13,302 bases of DNA from an uncultured Eubacteriales bacterium (GTDB lineage Bacteria > Bacillota > Clostridia > Oscillospirales > Oscillospiraceae). Numbering within the stretch: position 1 is the first letter of the stretch; the number at the start of each line of letters is the position of its first letter. The stretch spans positions 1-13,302 of the forward strand of contig CABVBV010000051.1 of NCBI GenBank assembly GCA_902496595.1, written 5' to 3'. The notes under the pieces are model-generated. The model did no database searches. It saw only the letters and a program-made list of their open reading frames with translations, and was not told the DNA's origin. The position numbers and the translations under genes are program-made. Shown piece after piece: positions 1-5,556 of this stretch.

Positions 1-862
1 GGGTTCCGACGGTGAAAATATGCTCAAGGGCATCTTCGCGGCGCAGGAGAAGGGCCTGGTGCAGCCGGTGCTGGTGGGCGACAGGGCGAGAACGATAACG
101 GTGCTCGAGCAGTTCGGACTCGAGCGCGAGCCGTATACGATGGTCGATACGCCTCCCGGACACAACATAACCCAGGAGGCAATAGATATAATCAACGCCG
201 GAGACGGCGACGTACTTATGCGCGGCAACATCCCGACCAGGGACTTCCTCATGCCGGTGCTGGACAAGGCCAACAAGCTGAGGACTGAGCGGCTCATGAG
301 CCACGTCTCTCTAGCGAGCCTGCCGGAGTATCCAAAGCTCCTGGCGCTGAGCGATATGACGGTAATAATCAAGCCGAATATGTCTCAGAAGAAGCAGATA
401 ATAAGGAACACCGCAGATGCGCTCAAGGCCTTTGGCTACGAGAACCCGAAGCTGGCGCTGCTGAGCCTGGTGGAGAAAGTCACCTTCCATATGCAGGACA
501 CGGTGGAAGCGCAGAGGCTGGTTTCGGAACAGAAGCAGCGGCCGTTTGCCGACTGCGAGCTCTGGGGCCCGATAGCCTACGACCTCATCCTGAGCAAAGA
601 GGCCGCCAGGCTGAAGAATTACGACTGCCCCTGGTCGGGCGGCGGCTTCGACGGCATCATAGCGCCGGATCTGTCCACGGCGAACACGCTGGTGAAGAGC
701 TGGCTGATCCACGCGCACGCCGTCACCTGCGGCGCGGTGGTCGGCGCAAGGGTGCCCATAGCCCTGACCAGCCGGAGCGCGAACGAGGAGGAGACTTACT
801 TGTCTCTGGTGTTCTGTGCCGTCCTGGATGCCTGGAGAAAAGAGCTGAAGGCCAAAGCCTGA
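1..862 (+). CDS. Phosphate acetyl/butyryl-transferase family protein, 5'-truncated by window edge
   Basis: This enzyme family exchanges phosphate and CoA on short acyl groups (acyl-CoA + Pi to acyl-phosphate + CoA) in the cytoplasm, usually next to a kinase that makes ATP. The frame is open from base 2, so the first in-frame ATG (base 20) is probably internal: GSDGEN lies before it, and MLKGIFAAQEKGL fits the family's first helix, which normally follows about 20 residues. Family features, numbered from that ATG, are the LVGD motif near 18-21, LRTERLMSHVSLASLP near 87-102, the KPNMSQKKQIIRNTADA stretch near 118-134, and the C-terminal VVGARVPIALTSRSA block near 239-253. The visible 286 residues are close to the full length of phosphate butyryltransferases (about 300). 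Acyl specificity cannot be read from the sequence, and no neighbouring butyrate kinase is visible. The gene ends in TGA and is followed by a strong hairpin. Confidence 0.85.
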   Translation, partial: GSDGENMLKGIFAAQEKGLVQPVLVGDRARTITVLEQFGLEREPYTMVDTPPGHNITQEAIDIINAGDGDVLMRGNIPTRDFLMPVLDKANKLRTERLMSHVSLASLPEYPKLLALSDMTVIIKPNMSQKKQIIRNTADALKAFGYENPKLALLSLVEKVTFHMQDTVEAQRLVSEQKQRPFADCELWGPIAYDLILSKEAARLKNYDCPWSGGGFDGIIAPDLSTANTLVKSWLIHAHAVTCGAVVGARVPIALTSRSANEEETYLSLVFCAVLDAWRKELKAKA

Positions 863-883
863 AACTGAAAAACGGGGAATTTG

Positions 884-910
884 GAGGGCCCTTCGCCGCG
901 AAGGGCCCTC
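884..910 (+). terminator. Perfect 12-bp hairpin after the acyltransferase gene
   Basis: GAGGGCCCTTCG (884-895) pairs perfectly with 899-910 around a 3-nt loop (CCG). It begins 21 nt after the acyltransferase stop. The following tract (AGTTTGTC) is only modestly T-rich, so termination strength is uncertain. It is also the first half of a two-hairpin element that recurs after ribF. Confidence 0.7.
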
Positions 911-953
911 AGTTTGTCAAATAATGCCCCGGTTTCTTCGACAAGCCGAGGGC
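884..953. repeat. Two-hairpin intergenic element, copy 1
   Basis: The element has a strong hairpin (884-910), a linker CAGTTTGTCAAATAAT (910-925), then a second hairpin. The second hairpin has outer pairs GCCC (926-929) with GGGC (950-953), a bulged A at 949, and an inner stem CGGTTT (930-935) pairing with AAGCCG (943-948) through one G-T wobble. The same architecture and a near-identical linker occur at 10987-11070. Calling it a genomic repeat is an inference from two copies. Confidence 0.5.
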
Positions 954-967
954 AGCGCATTATCCTG

Positions 968-996
968 TTGACGGGGACGGAGTAAAATTGTAAAAT
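968..996 (+). promoter_or_regulatory. Candidate sigma-A promoter for holB-ricT
   Basis: TTGACG (968-973) and TAAAAT (991-996) are separated by 17 nt, close to the vegetative consensus. Transcription would begin near 1003. That falls after the first possible holB ATG (995), so either holB starts at 1004 or 1010 on an almost leaderless RNA, or this match is fortuitous and transcription comes from upstream. Confidence 0.45.
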
Positions 997-1792
997 GTGT
1001 TTTATGGATATGCTTACTTTTGGACGCGGAGAGCGTATACTCCACGCATATATCGTGACCTCTATGTCTGAGGAGACCAGGGCCGCCATGGCCGTAAGGA
1101 CGGCGGCGGCAATGCTGTGCCTGTCGGATGGGGACAGGCCCTGCGGAGAGTGCAGGCATTGCAGGAAAGCCTTTTCCGGCATCCATCCGGACATAGTGTC
1201 CATCTCTCCGGGCCTGGACGACAAGGGCAGGAAACGGAGGGAGATCCTGGTAGACCAGGTGCGCTTCATATCAGCCGACGCGCAGGTGATGCCGAACGAG
1301 GCTTCGGTCAAGGTCTATGTCATCCAGAATGCCGACCTGATGAACCAGGCTGCCCAGAACGCTCTGCTCAAGCTCCTGGAAGAGCCGCCGGCGAGCGCTG
1401 CCTTCGTGCTCTGCGCCGCCAATCCGGCGCTGCTGCTGCCGACAGTGCGCTCCCGCTGCATCCTTCTTAGGAGCAACGACGATGAGCAGGATGACGAGCA
1501 GGCAGTGCAGGATGCGCTGTCAATGCTGGAGGCCGTCTCAACCGGGAGCCGGGCGTCCATGCTCAAGTGGTCTGCTGCGGCAGAGGGCATGGATACAAAA
1601 AGGGCGGCAGCAATGCTCAATTGCGCAAGAACCAGGCTAGCGGATATACTCCGGGGCGCGGAGGGGCCTGAACTGAGCCCGGAGACCTGCGCCTCGCTCG
1701 ACGCGATGTTCCAAAAGTGCTCAGCCATGCTCAAACTCAACACCGGGGTCAAACACGTCCTCGGCTATATCGCAGTAAGCGCCTGCAGTTAG
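995..1792 (+). CDS. holB: DNA polymerase III subunit delta' (clamp-loader subunit)
   Basis: The delta' subunit is part of the clamp loader that places the sliding clamp on DNA during replication. Four cysteines at 42, 50, 53 and 56 (ending CGECRHC) form the zinc module of the delta'/gamma family. The sensor-type block NALLKLLEEPP and the TVRSRC motif (SRC, the arginine-finger motif) are clear. No Walker A GxxGxGK is present: the site reads VTSMSEETRA, so the subunit should not bind ATP. The N-terminus is short, with HAY already at residue 17, and the whole protein (265 aa) is shorter than typical delta' (about 320). The start is uncertain: ATG 995 has GGAG 12 nt upstream, while ATG 1004 and ATG 1010 are also in frame. 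ricT follows 16 nt downstream; holB next to ricT (yaaT) is the arrangement in Bacillus subtilis. Confidence 0.88.
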   Translation: MCFMDMLTFGRGERILHAYIVTSMSEETRAAMAVRTAAAMLCLSDGDRPCGECRHCRKAFSGIHPDIVSISPGLDDKGRKRREILVDQVRFISADAQVMPNEASVKVYVIQNADLMNQAAQNALLKLLEEPPASAAFVLCAANPALLLPTVRSRCILLRSNDDEQDDEQAVQDALSMLEAVSTGSRASMLKWSAAAEGMDTKRAAAMLNCARTRLADILRGAEGPELSPETCASLDAMFQKCSAMLKLNTGVKHVLGYIAVSACS

Positions 1793-1808
1793 AAATGAGG
1801 AAGTAAAA

Positions 1809-3032
1809 TTGACAGAAGTCGTCAGCGTTAAATTCAAGAACCGGGGGAAGACCTACTACTTCGCCTCGGGAGGCAACAGCGTGGAGGCCGGACAGCCGGT
1901 CATTGTGGAAACGTCGAAGGGCATGGAGCTCGCGCAGTGCGTCATGGGCAACCACTATGTGCCCGATGAGAAGGTCATCCCGCCGATAAGGCCGGTCGTC
2001 CGGGTCGCCACGGAGAACGACCTGAGAGTCGCGGAGATAAACAGGAACAGGGAACGCGAAGCCATGGGCATCTGCCGGGAGAAGATCGCCGAGCACGGCC
2101 TGGACATGAAGCTCGTCGACGTGGAATGCAGCTTTGAGGGCAACAAGATAACCTTCTTTTTCACCTCGGACGGAAGGGTTGACTTCCGTGAGCTGGTCAA
2201 AGACCTCGCCGCCGTGTTCAGAAACAGGATAGAGCTCAGGCAGATAGGCGTCAGAGACGAGGCAAAGATGCTGGGCGGCATAGGGATCTGCGGCAGACCG
2301 TTCTGTTGCAGCGAGTTTTTGGACGAGTTCCAGCCTGTATCGACCAAGATGGCCAAGATACAGTCCATGTCCCTCAACCCGAGCAAGATATCCGGCACCT
2401 GCGGGAGACTCATGTGCTGCCTGAGATACGAGGAAGAGGCCTACGAGACCCTGGTCAAGACCGTGCCGAAAAACGGCGCGTTCGTCGAGACCCCGGCGGG
2501 TTACGGCAATGTCACCCAGGTGAACCTGCTGCGGAGAACGGTGAAGGTCAAGCTCGACGGAGAGGGGGAGGATGTGTTCAAGACCTACTCTGCGGACGAG
2601 ATAGCGGCCATACCCGGTGGAAGGCCGAAGCCCGGAGAGCCCCTGCCGCATATTCTGAGCGGCAGACCGGCCGTGGAGATAAGACCGGAGGAGACGGATA
2701 AGGCGCCCGCGACTCCACGGTTCTATCCTGTGGAAAAGCGTCCTGAACCCGAGAAAGAGACCGACAGAAGCGCGGTGCGTAAGGGCGGAAACGAGAACCA
2801 GCCTCGCAGAAAGCAGGGCCAGAACCGGCCGAAGAACCGGAAACCGGAGCAAGGCTCCAAGACCTTGGCCCAGGAGAAGGAGCAGCGCCAGCCCAAGCGC
2901 GAACAGCGTCAGCAGAAGGAGCTGCTCCAGTCCAAAGACGTGAACAGGGAGCCGCAGCAGCGGCGTTTCATCCCCAATAAACGCCGCAAGCCCCAAGCCG
3001 GAAAGCCTAAGCAGAATAAAAGCGGAGAATAG
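1809..3032 (+). CDS. ricT: RicT/YaaT family PSP1-domain protein with long basic C-terminal tail
   Basis: In B. subtilis, RicT forms the RicA-RicF-RicT complex, which carries Fe-S clusters and works with RNase Y on mRNA maturation, affecting biofilm formation, competence and sporulation. The PSP1 core spans roughly residues 1-270. Two cysteine motifs stand out: CGRPFCC (Cys161, 166, 167) and CGRLMCC (Cys198, 203, 204), the expected cluster ligands. The start is TTG, 8 nt after a GAGG Shine-Dalgarno, and the N-terminus (TEVVSVKFKNRGKTYYF) fits the family. From about residue 275 to 407 the protein adds a K/R/Q/P-rich, probably disordered tail absent from the roughly 275-aa B. subtilis protein; it could bind RNA or partners (inference). 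ricA and ricF are not in the window. Confidence 0.9.
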   Translation: MTEVVSVKFKNRGKTYYFASGGNSVEAGQPVIVETSKGMELAQCVMGNHYVPDEKVIPPIRPVVRVATENDLRVAEINRNREREAMGICREKIAEHGLDMKLVDVECSFEGNKITFFFTSDGRVDFRELVKDLAAVFRNRIELRQIGVRDEAKMLGGIGICGRPFCCSEFLDEFQPVSTKMAKIQSMSLNPSKISGTCGRLMCCLRYEEEAYETLVKTVPKNGAFVETPAGYGNVTQVNLLRRTVKVKLDGEGEDVFKTYSADEIAAIPGGRPKPGEPLPHILSGRPAVEIRPEETDKAPATPRFYPVEKRPEPEKETDRSAVRKGGNENQPRRKQGQNRPKNRKPEQGSKTLAQEKEQRQPKREQRQQKELLQSKDVNREPQQRRFIPNKRRKPQAGKPKQNKSGE

Positions 3033-3066
3033 ACCCTGAATTAACTTTTCTGTAACAGGAGAATGG

Positions 3067-3095
3067 TTGTTCTCTTAACAATTGCCTGATAATAT
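3067..3095 (+). promoter_or_regulatory. Possible promoter downstream of ricT
   Basis: TTGTTC (3067-3072) and TAATAT (3090-3095) lie 17 nt apart. Transcription would start near 3102 and reach the hairpin at 3148-3175, giving an RNA of about 75-80 nt with no open reading frame of note. This is a weak call resting on box similarity alone. Confidence 0.25.
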
Positions 3096-3147
3096 AGAAC
3101 TCGCAAGCAAGGGTTTCTTCTTTTTCATTTCATTTTCCACCTCTCAT

Positions 3148-3180
3148 GGGTCGTGTGGCGGAGGCCGCACGACCCAGGCT
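3148..3180 (+). terminator. Strong hairpin terminator-like structure after ricT
   Basis: GGGTCGTGTGGC (3148-3159) pairs with 3164-3175 over 12 bp, including one G-T wobble, around a GGAG loop. It is followed by AGGCTTTGTATAT, a weak T tract. It lies 115 nt after the ricT stop and before the rimP promoter, so it probably closes the holB-ricT transcript or a short RNA starting near 3102. Confidence 0.6.
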
Positions 3181-3201
3181 TTGTATATAGTGAAAAAGTG
3201 C

Positions 3202-3230
3202 TTGCAATGAGGGCGTGAATGTGGTAGTAT
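3202..3230 (+). promoter_or_regulatory. Promoter of the rimP-nusA-infB operon
   Basis: TTGCAA (3202-3207) and TAGTAT (3225-3230) are spaced exactly 17 nt apart, in an AT-richer stretch directly ahead of the rimP leader. The predicted start is near 3237, about 90 nt before the rimP start codon. It is the best promoter candidate for the nine-gene operon. Confidence 0.6.
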
Positions 3231-3260
3231 GAATAAGGTTAGTTTAGTAGTAGTGTAGCT

Positions 3261-3284
3261 GAGTGGGTTTCGCCCACTCTTTTT
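3261..3284 (+). terminator. Intrinsic terminator in the rimP leader, probable attenuator
   Basis: GAGTGGG (3261-3267) pairs with CCCACTC (3273-3279) around a TTTCG loop, immediately followed by TTTTT (3280-3284). This is a textbook intrinsic terminator, yet it lies between the operon promoter (start near 3237) and the first gene, so transcripts must read through it. In B. subtilis the nusA operon is autoregulated by NusA-dependent termination in its leader. The same logic is inferred here. No clear alternative antiterminator pairing was found. Confidence 0.7.
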
Positions 3285-3325
3285 GTTGGAATAAAATCGT
3301 TTGTCAGAATAAGGCAGGGATACTC

Positions 3326-3781
3326 TTGAGCAAGATAACGGATACGGTGCTTGAGCTTGCCAGGCCGATCGTAGAAGGCCTGGACTGTGAAGTTTGGGAC
3401 GTTGAATACGTCAGGGAAGCGGGCGCGTGGTACCTGAGGGTGTATATTGACAAGGCAGGCGGCGTATCGATAGACGACTGCGAGGCGGTGTCGAGGGCGC
3501 TCGACCCGGTGCTGGACGAATACGACCCCATCCCGACGAGTTACACCTTCGAGGTCTCGTCGGCGGGCGCGGAGCGGGAGCTGAAGCGGCCCGGGGACTT
3601 TGAGCGTTTCATGGGCTCGGAGGTCGAGGTGAGGCACTACCAGCCGATAGAGGGCGCCAAGACTCATACCGGAAAGCTGCTCGGGTATTCGGACGGGGCC
3701 GTGACCATCGGGCTCGGAGACAGGGAAGTCACATATTCAAAGCCGCAGGTAGCTCAGGTGCGCCTGCACATGACGATATGA
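3326..3781 (+). CDS. rimP: Ribosome maturation factor RimP
   Basis: RimP binds the assembling 30S subunit and helps S12 and the central pseudoknot region mature. The start is TTG 3326, with AGGGA 5 nt upstream. It gives 151 aa beginning LSKITDTVLELARPIVEGLDCEVWDV (first residue read as Met), which matches family length and N-terminus. The frame stays open back to 3263, but that stretch encodes the leader hairpin and has no matching family sequence. The N-terminal domain carries the DVEYVREAGAWYLRVYID block and the DDCEAVSRALDPVLDE helix. The YTFEVSSAGAERELKRPGDF segment is the conserved centre, and a small SH3-like C-terminal domain follows. It is the first gene of the operon, and nusA starts 19 nt downstream. 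Confidence 0.93.
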   Translation: MSKITDTVLELARPIVEGLDCEVWDVEYVREAGAWYLRVYIDKAGGVSIDDCEAVSRALDPVLDEYDPIPTSYTFEVSSAGAERELKRPGDFERFMGSEVEVRHYQPIEGAKTHTGKLLGYSDGAVTIGLGDREVTYSKPQVAQVRLHMTI

Positions 3782-3800
3782 TACGGAGGGGCACTGTAAA

Positions 3801-4856
3801 ATGAACGCAGAATTTTTCGCCGCGATCGAGGACATCGAAAAAGAGAAGGGGATACCCCGTGAGTATATGTTCGAAAAGATCCAGCAGGCGATGCTCGCGG
3901 CTTTCAGGAAGGACAATCCGGACTACGGCGAGAATGTCGATGTAATCATCGACGAGGATAAGAAACGTATTGAGGTCGTAGTGAACAAGACCGTAGCCGA
4001 GCAGGTGGAAGATCCGACGGCTGAGGTAGACCTGGAAACTGCGCACAAGCTGTCGAAGCGTGCGAAGCCTGGGGACGTGATACAGATCCCGGTCGAGCCG
4101 AAGAAGTTCGGGAGGATCGCGGCTCAGGCAGCGAAGCAGGTCATTATCCAGGGCATACGCGAGGCGGAACGCGGAATGATATACGACGAGTTCACGTCGA
4201 AGGAGCACGAGATACTGACCGGCGTAGTGTCGAGGATAGAGCCGAGAACGGGCAGCGTGTCGATAAAGATAAGCTCGAACTCCGAGTTCACCGAGGCGAT
4301 GCTGTCTCCGTCGGAGCGCATCAAAGGCGAGGAGCTGAGCGAGGGCGACAGGATAAAGGTCTATGTCGTCGAGGTGCGCAAATCTTCGAGGGGCCCGCAG
4401 GTGCTGATATCAAGGACGCACCCCGGCCTGGTAAAGAGGCTTTTCGAGCTTGAGGTGCCAGAGATATTCGACGGCACGGTCGAGATAAAGTCGATCGCCC
4501 GCGAAGCCGGGAGCAGGACGAAGATGGCTGTGTGGAGCGCGGATCCTGCGGTTGACGCGATAGGCGCCTGCGTGGGGCCGAAGGGCGGCCGCGTAGCGAG
4601 CGTGGTGGAAGAGCTCGGCGGAGAGAAGATAGATATCGTCAAATACAGCGAGACCCCTGAGGAGTACGTTGCGGCGGCTCTGGCTCCGGCGCAGGTGCTC
4701 GGGGTGACGCTGCTGGACGAGGGCAAGAGCTGCCGAGTAGTAGTGCCTGACAGCCAGCTTTCGCTTGCGATAGGCCGTGAGGGCCAGAACGCGAGGCTGG
4801 CGGCGAAGCTGACGGGCTTCAAGATAGATATCAAGCCCGAGAGCGAGAGCCTGTAA
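3801..4856 (+). CDS. nusA: Transcription termination/antitermination factor NusA
   Basis: NusA binds RNA polymerase near the RNA exit channel, increases pausing and helps intrinsic termination. The domains in order are an N-terminal polymerase-binding domain (about 1-125), an S1 RNA-binding domain (about 135-200), KH1 with GPKGGR at 259-264 and KH2 with GREGQN at 325-330. The 351 residues end right after KH2, as in Firmicutes, without the acidic repeats found in Escherichia coli NusA. ATG 3801 follows a GGAGGGG Shine-Dalgarno. In this position NusA could control its own operon through the leader terminator at 3261-3284 (inference from B. subtilis). Confidence 0.97.
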   Translation: MNAEFFAAIEDIEKEKGIPREYMFEKIQQAMLAAFRKDNPDYGENVDVIIDEDKKRIEVVVNKTVAEQVEDPTAEVDLETAHKLSKRAKPGDVIQIPVEPKKFGRIAAQAAKQVIIQGIREAERGMIYDEFTSKEHEILTGVVSRIEPRTGSVSIKISSNSEFTEAMLSPSERIKGEELSEGDRIKVYVVEVRKSSRGPQVLISRTHPGLVKRLFELEVPEIFDGTVEIKSIAREAGSRTKMAVWSADPAVDAIGACVGPKGGRVASVVEELGGEKIDIVKYSETPEEYVAAALAPAQVLGVTLLDEGKSCRVVVPDSQLSLAIGREGQNARLAAKLTGFKIDIKPESESL

Positions 4857-4874
4857 GCGAACGGGGGGAGACCG

Positions 4875-5147
4875 GTGCCGAAGAAGATACCGATGCGTCA
4901 GTGCCTGGGCTGCCGCGAGATGAAGCCGAAGCGCGAGCTGCTTCGCGTTGTGCGCTCGCCGGAGGGCGAGGTGACGCTGGACAGCCGGGGCAAGGCACCG
5001 GGCCGAGGCGCCTATGTATGCCCGAATGCGGACTGTTTCAGGAAGGCGGTCAAGAGCCGCGCTCTGGACAGGGCGCTCGAGGTGAAGATACCCGACGAGG
5101 TAATGACAAGACTTGCGGGCATTTTGGAGGAGAGTAACAACGGATAG
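4875..5147 (+). CDS. rnpM: RNA-binding protein YlxR/RnpM (DUF448)
   Basis: YlxR-family proteins bind RNA, and the B. subtilis member, renamed RnpM, has been described as binding and modulating RNase P. The 90-aa protein shows the family signature: RQCLGCREMKPKRELLRVV at residues 8-26, followed by DSRGKAPGRGAYVC and a downstream Cys in NADCFRKA. The start is GTG 4875, 4 nt after a GGGGGGAG run and 18 nt after the nusA stop. The stop codon lies inside the start region of ylxQ: the 8-nt ACGGATAG holds both, which suggests coupling. The position between nusA and ylxQ is the standard Firmicute one. Confidence 0.92.
   Translation: MPKKIPMRQCLGCREMKPKRELLRVVRSPEGEVTLDSRGKAPGRGAYVCPNADCFRKAVKSRALDRALEVKIPDEVMTRLAGILEESNNG
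5126..5142 (+). promoter_or_regulatory. Shine-Dalgarno pointing to an ACG start for ylxQ
   Basis: GGAGG (5126-5130) lies 9 nt before ACG at 5140-5142. No ATG, GTG or TTG occurs in the ylxQ frame within the window this site could serve; the intervening codons are AGA, GTA and ACA. Initiation at ACG gives an ACGGATAG overlap with the rnpM stop, the same 8-nt geometry as ATGAGTAG at the next junction (5549-5556). Confidence 0.5.
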
Positions 5148-5556
5148 AGCTCTGAATTATCTTGGCCTTATGCGGCGAGCCGGGCGGCTGGAGCTGGGCG
5201 AGACTGCAACGGGCGCGGCCGTGCGGGCCGGAGCGGCGCGTGTGGTCGTGCTGGCGTCGGACGCTTCGGAGAATGCGAAAAAGCGTGCGGAGGGCTATCT
5301 GGCGGGCCGCAGGGCGTTGCTGGTGCCGCTGCCGTATACAAAAGAGGAGTTGTCGGAGCATCTCGGCAAGAGCGGCTGCAGCATGGCCGCGTGTACGGAC
5401 TTCGGGCTGTCCGCGGCGCTGTTGAGGGCGCTTGCGGAGCGCTGCGGGGGCGAGTATGAGGAGCTGGCCGAGGAGATGACGAAGCGGGCCGACAAGGCCA
5501 TGAGACGCAGGGCCGCGGGCCCAAAATGCAAACCGGGGAGGGAACACCATGAGTAG
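5140..5556 (+). CDS. ylxQ: YlxQ, L7Ae/L30e/S12e/Gadd45-family RNA-binding protein
   Basis: YlxQ is a small L7Ae-like protein expected to bind kink-turn RNA; its cellular role is not settled. With ACG 5140 as start, the protein begins (M)DRALNYLGLMRRAGRLELGE, exactly as family members do. The core carries the helix ATGAAVRAGAARVVVLASDAS and the SGCSMAACTDFGLSAALLRAL block. The only conventional upstream start is TTG 5113, with a GAGG 12 nt before it; it adds LRAFWRRVTT and a 35-nt overlap with rnpM. A gene finder restricted to standard starts would choose that one. At 138 aa it is longer than usual (about 100) because of an E/R/A-rich C-terminal extension. The stop overlaps the infB start by 8 nt. 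Confidence 0.8.
   Translation, partial: TDRALNYLGLMRRAGRLELGETATGAAVRAGAARVVVLASDASENAKKRAEGYLAGRRALLVPLPYTKEELSEHLGKSGCSMAACTDFGLSAALLRALAERCGGEYEELAEEMTKRADKAMRRRAAGPKCKPGREHHE

Noticed and set aside
1749..2996. 415-codon minus-strand frame opposite ricT
   Set aside because: It is a mirror of the ricT coding sequence with biased composition and no supporting Shine-Dalgarno or domain.
3263..3325. N-terminal extension of rimP into the leader
   Set aside because: These codons cover the terminator hairpin, and the family N-terminus begins at TTG 3326 with a Shine-Dalgarno.
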